DNA of 17,859 bases, from contig CABVBV010000026.1 in assembly GCA_902496595.1 (NCBI GenBank), positions 1-17,859 on the forward strand, in the 5' to 3' direction. This DNA comes from an uncultured Eubacteriales bacterium. GTDB taxonomy: Bacteria; Bacillota; Clostridia; Oscillospirales; Oscillospiraceae. Position 1 is the stretch's first letter, and each line of letters opens with the position of its first letter. A program made the translations under genes and the position numbers. A model generated the notes under the pieces. That model was not told the DNA's origin. It ran no database searches and worked only from the letters and a program-made list of their open reading frames with translations. Below are positions 1 through 5,847 of this stretch, in pieces.

Positions 1-386
1 CAGACCCGTTTCTGCAAAAAGGGATCGCGTATGCGGGTGTTCATTATCTTGTATACATATTCTTTCTGTATGCAGCTCAAAATCGCGTTGAAGTCCTCCG
101 GCGCCTCGCAGGCGTCGAGGACGGCGATGTCGTCCGGCAGGCGCGTGTTCACCGCCAGCGGCAGCCTGTCCACGGGTATCCGGCTCTCCGTTCGGAAGTT
201 CGCGCAGTAGGATAGCGCGTGGACGCCCGCGTCCGTGCGCCCGCAGCCCGTGACTTTGACCCTCTCTCCGCAGACCTTGGAGAGCGCCTTTTCCAGCGTC
301 TCCGCGACGCTCGTCTCCGTCTTCTGCACCTGCCAGCCGTGGTAGGCCGTGCCGTCGTAGCGCAGCTTCATCGCTATATTTCTCAT
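1..386 (-). CDS. truA: tRNA pseudouridine(38-40) synthase TruA, N-terminal 128 residues (3' end outside window)
   Basis: TruA converts uridines 38-40 of the tRNA anticodon arm to pseudouridine. The N terminus reads MRNIAMKLRYDGTAYHGWQ, the usual TruA opening, and the catalytic motif GRTDAGVHA is complete, with the nucleophilic Asp at residue 52 (equivalent to Asp60 of E. coli TruA). The ATG overlaps the TGA of ecfT as ATGA, which implies translational coupling. An internal ATG at residue 6 is a possible alternative start and would match shorter homologues. The gene runs off the left edge after about residue 128, so the second half of the catalytic domain is not visible. Placement after ecfT is the classic Firmicute order (ecfA1-ecfA2-ecfT-truA). 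Confidence 0.95.
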   Translation of the reverse strand, partial: MRNIAMKLRYDGTAYHGWQVQKTETSVAETLEKALSKVCGERVKVTGCGRTDAGVHALSYCANFRTESRIPVDRLPLAVNTRLPDDIAVLDACEAPEDFNAILSCIQKEYVYKIMNTRIRDPFLQKRV

Positions 387-1189
387 AGCCCGTACACATT
401 CATGACGATGGTAGCCGCGAGCACAGCTGCGCCCAGCGCGAGCGCGGCCCAGTCGCGGCCCTTCATGTGCAGCTGCTTCATCCTCGTGCGGCCCTCGCCG
501 CCGTGGTAGCAACGGCTCTCCATGGCGACGGCCAGCTCGTCCGCCCGGCGGAAGCTCGAGACGAAGAGCGGCACCAGAAGCGGCAGCAGGGCCTTGGCCC
601 TCTCCGTGAGCTTGCCCGTCTCGAAGTCCGCGCCCCTCGCCTTCTGCGCCGACATGATCTTGTCCGTCTCCTCGATGAGCGTGGGTATGAACCTGAGCGC
701 CATGCTCATCATCATGCTCATCTCGTGCACCGGCACGCGCAGCTTCTTGAGCGGCCCGAGCAGGATCTCCAGCCCGTCGGTCAGTGCTATGGGGCTCGTC
801 GTATAGGTCAGCAGGAAGGTACCCATTATGAGCATCATGATACGAGCTATCATGAGGAAGGCCCGCTTCACGCCCTCCGTCGTGACCGTGAAGATCCACC
901 AGTCGATGAGCACCTTGCCGCCCGTAGTGTAGAACAGGTTGAGCACACCGGTCAATACTATTATAAATATAAGCGGCTTGAGGCCCTTCGTGAGGGTCTT
1001 GAGCTTGATTTTAGAAAGCGAGATGCAGCCCGCCGTCACGAGGAACATGAGCCCGTAGGAGAACCAGTCCACAGCGGTGAAGAGCGCCGCTATGAAGACG
1101 ATGACGAGTATGAGCTTCGTCCTGGGGTCGAGCCGGTGCACGATGGTGTCGCCCGGGAAGAACTGGCCGAGGGTTATATCCTTGAGCAT
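383..1189 (-). CDS. ecfT: Energy-coupling factor transporter transmembrane protein EcfT
   Basis: This is the membrane scaffold of group II ECF transporters. It links the two ATPases to interchangeable substrate-binding S proteins for vitamins or metals. The 268-residue length is normal. Hydrophobic segments lie near residues 25-60 and 70-130, with another at the very C terminus. The coupling-helix motifs that contact the ATPases are visible: SAQKARGADF in the cytoplasmic region and AMESRCYHGG further on, the latter a variant of the usual A-x-R-G motif. The start ATG shares one base with the ecfA2 stop (TGATG), and the 3' end overlaps truA by four bases. No S component is encoded nearby, so the substrate cannot be read from this locus. 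Confidence 0.95.
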   Translation of the reverse strand: MLKDITLGQFFPGDTIVHRLDPRTKLILVIVFIAALFTAVDWFSYGLMFLVTAGCISLSKIKLKTLTKGLKPLIFIIVLTGVLNLFYTTGGKVLIDWWIFTVTTEGVKRAFLMIARIMMLIMGTFLLTYTTSPIALTDGLEILLGPLKKLRVPVHEMSMMMSMALRFIPTLIEETDKIMSAQKARGADFETGKLTERAKALLPLLVPLFVSSFRRADELAVAMESRCYHGGEGRTRMKQLHMKGRDWAALALGAAVLAATIVMNVYGL

Positions 1190-2055
1190 CAGTCCGCAGC
1201 CCCCTTCCTGAGCAGGGCCAAGACGGCTTCGTGCAGCTGCTGCGCCGTGTAGATGGACTCCGGCAGCTTTGCGCCGAGCCTGCGCAGCTCCGAGGCTATC
1301 GCCGCCGGCTGCGGCACGTCGAGGCCCATGTCCTCGAGCTCCCGCGCCCTCTTGAACACTTCCTCGGGTGCGCCGTCCATGGCTATGCCGCCCTCGTGGA
1401 ACACTATGAGCCGCTCCGCTATCCGCGCCGCGTCGTCCATGCTGTGCGTCACGAGGAGCACCGTCGAGCCGGTCTCGCGCCGGTAGTCGGTGATGTTTTT
1501 CAGTATGCCCTCGCAGCCCGCGGGGTCGAGGCCCGCCGTCGGCTCGTCGAGTATGAGCACCTTGGGCCTCATGGCTATGACGCCCGCTATCGCTATGCGC
1601 CGCTTCTGACCGCCGGAGAGCTCCAGCGGCGACTTCTCAAAGAGCTCTTCGGACAGGCCGACGAAGTGCGCCGCCTCGCGCACCCGCTCGTCCACCTCTT
1701 TCTCCGCGAGCTTCATGTTCTTCGGCCCGAAGGCTATGTCCCGGTACACCGTCTCCTCGAAGAGCTGGTACTCCGGGTACTGGAACACGAGGCCCACCTT
1801 GAACCTCACGTCCCGCGTGGCCTCTTTCGTGGCGAAGATGTCCTCGCCCTCGCAGAGCACCCGGCCCGAAGTGGGCTTCAATAGCCCGTTCAGGTGCTGT
1901 ATGAAGGTGCTCTTGCCCGAGCCCGTGTGGCCTATGACCGCCACGAGCTGGCCCGCATAAATATCCACGTTTATATCGTGTATGGCCGCCTTCTCGAAGG
2001 GCGTGCCCTGGCTGTAGACGTGGCCCAGGCCCTCTACTCTAATGACCGCGTCCAT
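1189..2055 (-). CDS. ecfA2: Energy-coupling factor transporter ATPase EcfA2
   Basis: This is the second ATPase of the ECF module; it pairs with EcfA1 to power EcfT and the S proteins. In the 288-residue product the Walker A motif GHTGSGKST is at 42-50, the Q-loop Gln is in VFQYPEYQ (about residue 92), the signature LSGGQ is at 146-150, the Walker B LILDEPTAGLDP starts near 167, and the switch His is in VTHSM. The reading frame stays open far upstream, but that part only mirrors ecfA1 in another frame. The ATG at 2055 gives the family N terminus MDAVIRVEGLGHVY, two bases after the ecfA1 stop. The product ends in an EcfA-type C-terminal helical tail. EcfA2 rather than EcfA1 is inferred from gene order and from the Q-loop sequence. 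Confidence 0.95.
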   Translation of the reverse strand: MDAVIRVEGLGHVYSQGTPFEKAAIHDINVDIYAGQLVAVIGHTGSGKSTFIQHLNGLLKPTSGRVLCEGEDIFATKEATRDVRFKVGLVFQYPEYQLFEETVYRDIAFGPKNMKLAEKEVDERVREAAHFVGLSEELFEKSPLELSGGQKRRIAIAGVIAMRPKVLILDEPTAGLDPAGCEGILKNITDYRRETGSTVLLVTHSMDDAARIAERLIVFHEGGIAMDGAPEEVFKRARELEDMGLDVPQPAAIASELRRLGAKLPESIYTAQQLHEAVLALLRKGAAD

Positions 2056-2057
2056 GC

Positions 2058-2897
2058 TCACGCCCCCTTCACCGCCGCCATGACGGCCTCGGCGCATTCC
2101 TCGACGGTCAGCGCCCCGAGCGGCAACTCGTAGCCGTCGCCGCGCAGCTCGTAGATGAGCTCCGTCGTCGCGGGCACGGTGAGCCCCTCTTTCCGGAGCA
2201 GCTCCACCTGTGAGAAGACCTCCCTCGGCGTGCCGTCGGCCGCGATGCGGCCCTCGGACATGACTACGAGCCTGTCCGCGCCCACGCACTCGGACATATG
2301 GTGGGTTATGAGCACCACCGTCATGCCCTTTTCGCGGCAGAGCCGGGTCACGGTGGCGACGACCTCGCGCCGGCCCACGGGGTCGAGCATGGCCGTCGGC
2401 TCGTCCAATACGACGCACCTCGGCTGCATGGCCAGCACTCCCGCTATGGCGACGCGCTGCTTCTGCCCGCCCGAGAGCAGGTGCGGCGCGTGCAGCCGGT
2501 ACTCGTACATACCCACCGTTTTCAGAGCGTCGTCCACACGCTCGCGTATCTCCTCCGAGGGTACGCCCAGGTTTTCGGGCGCAAAGGCCACGTCGTCCTC
2601 GACGACGTTCGCGACTATCTGGTTGTCCGGGTTCTGGAACACCATGCCCACCGTGCGGCGGATATCCAGGAGCCGCTCCTCGTCGGCGGTGTCGATGCCG
2701 TCCACGAAGACCTTGCCCGAGGTCGGCAGGAATATGGCGTTCATGAGCTTCGCCAGCGTGGACTTGCCCGAGCCGTTGTGCCCGAGCACGGCGACAAAGC
2801 TGCCCTCGGCGATCTCGAGGTCAAAGCCGTGCAAAGTCTCTATCTCGTCTCCGGGATAGGTGTAGTGGAGATCTTCCACCCTGATTATCGGCTGCAT
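2058..2897 (-). CDS. ecfA1: Energy-coupling factor transporter ATPase EcfA1
   Basis: This is the first ATPase of the ECF module, 279 residues from the chosen start. The Walker A motif GHNGSGKST is at 39-47, the Q-loop VFQNPDNQ near 86-93, the signature LSGGQKQRVAIAG starts at 141, the Walker B DEPTAMLDP is at 165-173, and the switch His is in ITHH. The VFQNPDNQ Q-loop is typical of EcfA1. The ATG at 2897 gives MQPIIRVEDLHYTYPG, the normal start; a GTG 15 bases upstream (MKLLDMQP) is a weaker alternative. GGGGAG lies about 14 bases before the ATG, inside the end of the methyltransferase gene, so the two genes are probably coupled. In many Firmicutes this gene follows rplQ; here it follows an RNA methyltransferase instead. 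Confidence 0.95.
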   Translation of the reverse strand: MQPIIRVEDLHYTYPGDEIETLHGFDLEIAEGSFVAVLGHNGSGKSTLAKLMNAIFLPTSGKVFVDGIDTADEERLLDIRRTVGMVFQNPDNQIVANVVEDDVAFAPENLGVPSEEIRERVDDALKTVGMYEYRLHAPHLLSGGQKQRVAIAGVLAMQPRCVVLDEPTAMLDPVGRREVVATVTRLCREKGMTVVLITHHMSECVGADRLVVMSEGRIAADGTPREVFSQVELLRKEGLTVPATTELIYELRGDGYELPLGALTVEECAEAVMAAVKGA

Positions 2898-2908
2898 ATC
2901 CAGTAATT

Positions 2909-3775
2909 TCACTCCCCGCGCTCCCAGCGGCAGGCGGCTCCACAGGGCAGGCACAGTCCCGTCGCGGTGACGGGCAGGCCCAGCTCCCGGCTCTCCGAGC
3001 GTCCGCCGAAGCGCTTAGTAAAGATGCTCTCGCTTATATAGGTCAGCACCGAGGGCGAAAGCCCCGTGGTGTAGGAATTGATGATGACGAAGAGCGGGTC
3101 GTCCGAGAGGACGCCCGAGACGAGCTTCACGAAACCCCAGAGGCTGTCCTCGAGCTTCCAGACCTCGCCGCCCGGCCCGCGCCCGTAGCTGGGCGGATCC
3201 ATTATAATTGCGTCGTAGCGCCTGCCGCGGCGTATCTCGCGCTCGACGAACTTGGCGCAGTCGTCCACTATCCAGCGCACGGGCCTGTCCGCGACTCCGG
3301 AGGACGCGGCGTTCTCCTTCGCCCAGGCGACCATGCCCTTGGCGGCGTCCACATGGCAGACCGAGGCCCCCGCGTAGAGCGCCGCGACCGTGGCGGCGCC
3401 GGTGTAGGCGAAGAGGTTCAAAACGCTTATCTCCCGACCCGCGCCTTTTATCTTCCGCATGATATAGTCCCAGTTTGCGGCCTGCTCGGGAAAGATGCCG
3501 GTGTGCTTGAAGTTCATGGGCTTGACGTTGAAGGTGAGCTCACGGTAGCGTATCTGCCAGTTCTGAGGCAGGCGTCTCTTGTCCCAGGCTCCTCCGCCGG
3601 TGTCGCTGCGGGTATAGCGCCCGTCGCAGCTGTGCCAGCGAGGGTCGCGGCGCGGCGTGTCCCAGATGGCCTGCGGGTCGGGCCGCACGAGGATATAGTT
3701 CCCCCAGCGCTCCAGCTTTTCTCCGCCGGAGCAGTCGATGAGCTCAAAATCCCGCCAGTTATCTGCCGTCCACAT
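2909..3775 (-). CDS. Class I SAM-dependent RNA methyltransferase (RlmI/COG1092-like, no PUA domain)
   Basis: A 288-residue Rossmann-type methyltransferase. The SAM-binding motif I NLFAYTGAATVAAL is at about 120-133, the acidic motif II VDAAKG near 142-147, and the catalytic-type motif IV IIMDPPSYGRGPGG at about 190-203; DPPSY is characteristic of cytosine-C5/RlmI-like RNA methyltransferases. Its shortness compared with RlmI (about 396 residues) reflects the lack of an N-terminal PUA domain. The target is probably rRNA but cannot be read from sequence. The start MWTADNWRDF at 3775 is chosen over an ATG at 3805 because the perfect -10 box at 3808-3813 would put the mRNA start downstream of 3805, and GGGGGTG precedes 3775 at a suitable distance. 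It is the first gene of the operon with ecfA1-ecfA2-ecfT-truA. Confidence 0.85.
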   Translation of the reverse strand: MWTADNWRDFELIDCSGGEKLERWGNYILVRPDPQAIWDTPRRDPRWHSCDGRYTRSDTGGGAWDKRRLPQNWQIRYRELTFNVKPMNFKHTGIFPEQAANWDYIMRKIKGAGREISVLNLFAYTGAATVAALYAGASVCHVDAAKGMVAWAKENAASSGVADRPVRWIVDDCAKFVEREIRRGRRYDAIIMDPPSYGRGPGGEVWKLEDSLWGFVKLVSGVLSDDPLFVIINSYTTGLSPSVLTYISESIFTKRFGGRSESRELGLPVTATGLCLPCGAACRWERGE

Positions 3776-3807
3776 CCGCCAAACACCCCCGCACTCAGTA
3801 ATCATAC

Positions 3808-3836
3808 ATTATACCATGACAACAAACCCAGGTCAA
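3808..3836 (-). promoter_or_regulatory. SigA-type promoter of the methyltransferase-ecf-truA operon
   Basis: On the minus strand, TTGACC (3831-3836) and TATAAT (3808-3813) are separated by exactly 17 bases. Transcription should begin near 3800-3802. That excludes the ATG at 3805 as translation start and leaves a leader of about 25 bases before 3775. Confidence 0.85.
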
Positions 3837-3928
3837 CAAATAGTGCACGAAGCCGCCCTACCCCAGCATGAAGTTTTCTCCCGTCTTTCACAAAAGGCGG
3901 CGTGAGGCTAATGGAGAAACCCAACCAA

Positions 3929-4017
3929 GTGGTTCCCCCTTCTGCAGCGCATCGTGGTTGACGTGCCCTACGGGTGGACGGTGCGTGACCATGATATCGT
4001 GCGGAGACGGAACCCAC
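3929..4017 (+). ncRNA. Candidate structured RNA (imperfect rod-shaped hairpin), family unknown
   Basis: Hand folding gives nested helices: 3929-3936 with 4009-4017 (one bulged C), 3941-3945 with 4001-4005, 3951-3958 with 3988-3995, and an inner 3962-3967/3980-3985 helix with wobbles. Several pairs are G-U only if the plus strand is the RNA (for example 3954/3992 and 3943/4003); on the minus strand they become C-A mismatches, which favours plus-strand transcription. The 12-bp hairpin at 4035-4066 lies 17 bases downstream and could be its 3' end. I see no plus-strand promoter. The architecture recalls 6S-like rods or an attenuator leader, but no family-diagnostic motif was recognised. Confidence 0.35.
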
Positions 4018-4034
4018 ACACACAACGTGCGCAA

Positions 4035-4066
4035 CAAAGCGCCCGGCCGCAAGACCGGGCGCTTTG
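4035..4066. terminator. 12-bp GC-rich hairpin, probable bidirectional terminator
   Basis: Arms CAAAGCGCCCGG (4035-4046) and CCGGGCGCTTTG (4055-4066) pair perfectly around an 8-base loop. The U-tract is weak on both strands (TTTGCTGT on plus, TTTGTTG on minus). On the minus strand it lies about 90 bases beyond the htrA stop and may end that transcript; on the plus strand it would end the candidate RNA at 3929-4017. Confidence 0.55.
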
Positions 4067-4090
4067 CTGTCAAAAAAGAGAGGAGTGAAA

Positions 4091-4270
4091 ATGAAGAATT
4101 GGTATTGTCAGATGTGGGCCTTTTATTTAAACTCCACATGGGAGATCGTCGATCTCAACCGAAATAGAAGCCACCATCCTGCCAACCGTTGGAGGGCTCC
4201 GACGGTTGCTGATAGGCGCCCTGGCTGCCGGAGTCCGAGCTGTTCTCGGCGGGCTTGGCGTCGAAGGTGA
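4091..4270 (+). CDS. Doubtful small ORF (59 aa) with a strong ribosome binding site, antisense to the htrA 3' end
   Basis: GAGAGGAGTGAAA precedes the ATG with near-ideal spacing, the main reason to list it. The first 22 or so residues (MKNWYCQMWAFYLNSTWEIV) come from intergenic DNA and are aromatic-rich. From there on the frame is antisense to htrA and becomes Arg/Pro/Ser-rich like other antisense shadows in this GC-rich DNA. No family was recognised. It lies directly after the 4035-4066 hairpin, so it could be an attenuator-controlled peptide, or the site could be fortuitous. A purine-rich run on this strand is also what a CT-rich minus strand gives by chance. Confidence 0.2.
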   Translation: MKNWYCQMWAFYLNSTWEIVDLNRNRSHHPANRWRAPTVADRRPGCRSPSCSRRAWRRR

Positions 4271-5627
4271 TGGAGAGGGTCAGGTACTCGCCGGAGCGCC
4301 AGACCACGATGTCCACCGTCTCACCGGAGCTGTGGAAGAGCAGCTCCTGCTTCAGCTCGTCCCTGCTGCCGACTTCGTAGCCGTCCAGCTCGGTGATGAT
4401 GTCGCCGACCTTGATGCCGGCCGTCTCGGCCGCGCTGCCGGAGTTCACGACCCTGACATACGCGCCCTCGGGGAAGCCGTAGTACTGGGCCGCCATGCTG
4501 TCGACGTCTTGGACTTCCACACCCAGATAGGCGTCGCCGGTCTCGGAATCCAGGCTGCGCTCGCCGGAGATGATGTCGTTGGCTATGCGTACCGCGTCGT
4601 CAATGGGTATCGCAAAGCCCAGGCCCTCGGTGCCGTCCTCGCTGGACTTCGCCGTTACCACGCCGACCACCTGGCCGCTCGTGTTGTACACCGGGCCGCC
4701 GGAGTTGCCCTCGTTCACCGCCGCGTCGAACTGGAACATCGTCATGGTGCCCTCCTCGGTGGTGATGAGCCTGTCGGTCGCAGAGACCATACCGCTCGTC
4801 ATGGAGTAGTTGAGCTCGCCGAGCGGGTTGCCCACGGCGTACACCGTGTCGCCCACGTACAGGCTGTCGCTGGTGCCCAGGGACGCCGCGTTCAGGCCCG
4901 TCGCGTCTATCTTCAGCACGGCGATGTCGTTGTTGCGCTCGTAGCCCTTGATCTCCGCCGTGTAGGTGTCGCCGTTGTAGAACATGACCTTGATCTCGTA
5001 GCCGCCGGTGTAGGCGTCCTCGATGACGTGGTAGTTCGTCAGGATGTAGCCGTCCTCGCTGATGACGAAACCGGAACCCGAGACGGAACCGGAGACGGTC
5101 ATTCCGAAGATGTTGGTCTGTGTGATGTCGGTCTGGATGCCGACGACCTGCTCGATGGCGAGGTTGTAGTAAATATCCCTTGCGGACATCACGGAGCTGT
5201 CGCTCGAGGTGACGATGCCGCTCGGGGTCTCGGCGGGGCTGGTCTGGGTCAGGGCCTCCGAAGGTTCTTCGGTGCTGACCGCTGCGGTCTGGTTCGCGTT
5301 GGCGATGAGGCCGCCGGACACGCCGCCGAGGAGTGCGCACACCAGGCAGAGGGCTACGACGCCCGCGACTCCGATGCCGCGCTTCTTGCGCTTCTTCTCA
5401 GGCTCCGGCCCCTTCGGCCCGCGTCCTCCGGGCACATAGTAGCCGCTGCCCATGTCCGTCTGAGGGGTGAAGGCGGCGTCCCGGTAGCAGCAGTCCTCCC
5501 TGCCTGCGTCCGGCCTTACTATCCTGTAACTTCCGTTGTCCTCCGCTTTCTCGTCCTTGTACCAGGACGAGCCCTGCTCTGAGTTTTCTTCGTTGTTCAT
5601 TTCATTGTTATCGTCATATGGATTCAT
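4155..5627 (-). CDS. Membrane-anchored HtrA/DegP-family serine protease with one PDZ domain
   Basis: A 490-residue envelope-quality-control protease. Residues 1-84 form a polar, acidic cytoplasmic tail with a CC pair and a basic KKRKKR stop; one membrane segment follows at about 85-108. The trypsin-like domain carries the full triad: His200 in TNYHVI, Asp234 in NNDIAVLKI, and Ser309 in GNSGGPV. A single PDZ domain spans about 366-457 (YLGVEVQDV...GAYV), and a Ser/Gln/Gly-rich tail ends the protein. This is the Gram-positive HtrA layout (as in HtrA/YkdA). The start at 5627 is chosen because GGAGGCAGGAG precedes it; in-frame ATGs at 5642 and 5666 are upstream, and the one at 5642 overlaps this ribosome binding site. 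It is monocistronic, with its own promoter at 5662-5690. Confidence 0.93.
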   Translation of the reverse strand: MNPYDDNNEMNNEENSEQGSSWYKDEKAEDNGSYRIVRPDAGREDCCYRDAAFTPQTDMGSGYYVPGGRGPKGPEPEKKRKKRGIGVAGVVALCLVCALLGGVSGGLIANANQTAAVSTEEPSEALTQTSPAETPSGIVTSSDSSVMSARDIYYNLAIEQVVGIQTDITQTNIFGMTVSGSVSGSGFVISEDGYILTNYHVIEDAYTGGYEIKVMFYNGDTYTAEIKGYERNNDIAVLKIDATGLNAASLGTSDSLYVGDTVYAVGNPLGELNYSMTSGMVSATDRLITTEEGTMTMFQFDAAVNEGNSGGPVYNTSGQVVGVVTAKSSEDGTEGLGFAIPIDDAVRIANDIISGERSLDSETGDAYLGVEVQDVDSMAAQYYGFPEGAYVRVVNSGSAAETAGIKVGDIITELDGYEVGSRDELKQELLFHSSGETVDIVVWRSGEYLTLSITFDAKPAENSSDSGSQGAYQQPSEPSNGWQDGGFYFG

Positions 5628-5661
5628 GGCTCCTGCCTCCATCTTTTTGTTTACGTTCGTT

Positions 5662-5690
5662 ATCATAAAGTCAACTTATGTCCTTGTCAT
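5662..5690 (-). promoter_or_regulatory. Probable promoter of the htrA-like gene
   Basis: On the minus strand, ATGACA (5685-5690) and TATGAT (5662-5667) are 17 bases apart, each one mismatch from consensus. It would give a leader of about 28 bases to the ATG at 5627. No CssR-like or other stress operator could be identified by eye. Confidence 0.6.
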
Positions 5691-5794
5691 GAACAAACAT
5701 AGAAAAAAATTTGAAGTTTCCGCCTACTAATTGTGAACAGAAAAAGCCTCGCAGAGTTTCGCGGCCGCAGAGCGCAGCGACGTCCCTCTGCCTG

Positions 5795-5830
5795 AAAAAA
5801 CTGAGGGCGCGGCCTGGAAGCCGCGCCCTC
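5795..5830 (-). terminator. Intrinsic terminator of the GntR-ABC operon
   Basis: Minus-strand stem of 11 bp (GAGGGCGCGGC paired with GCCGCGCCCTC, 5803-5813 and 5820-5830), 6-base loop, followed by AG and six U residues (5795-5800). It begins 18 bases after the stop of the membrane protein gene. Confidence 0.92.
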
Positions 5831-5847
5831 GATCGTGTTCGACGTGT

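Larger units (their letters stand above)
3837..4154. other. Intergenic region with RNA-like structure and no convincing protein gene
   Basis: Between the methyltransferase promoter and the 3' end of htrA, neither strand encodes a recognisable protein. The region holds an irregular rod-like fold (3929-4017), a perfect 12-bp hairpin (4035-4066), a well-placed AGGAG ahead of a small ORF (ATG at 4091), an inverted repeat ATGTGG/CCACAT around 4115-4138 and a short hairpin GAGATC-gtc-GATCTC at 4142-4156. The last two lie just past the htrA stop and may help end or protect its mRNA. Confidence 0.6.

Noticed and set aside
2056..2418. Extended N terminus for EcfA2 reading back into ecfA1
   Set aside because: The extra 120 residues are Arg/Gly/His-rich out-of-frame translation of ecfA1; the ATG at 2055 gives the normal length and start.
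3966..3987. T-box-like GGGTGGACGGTGCG string before a hairpin and a ribosome binding site
   Set aside because: The conserved core of a T-box is AGGGTGGNACCGCG; the second half does not match, no Stem I or specifier loop is seen, and no aminoacyl-tRNA synthetase or transporter gene follows on the plus strand.
3868..4066. Assignment of the structured region as 6S RNA, SRP RNA or tmRNA
   Set aside because: The ends of the region do not form the long closing stem of 6S RNA, and the SRP and tmRNA hallmark motifs are absent. Only the general rod shape is similar, so no family is claimed.
4206..5582. Long open frame antisense to the htrA-like gene (458 codons)
   Set aside because: Its composition is Val/Asp/Ala/Gly/His-rich and low in hydrophobic order, the typical GC-driven mirror of a real gene. 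HtrA on the other strand has an intact catalytic triad.
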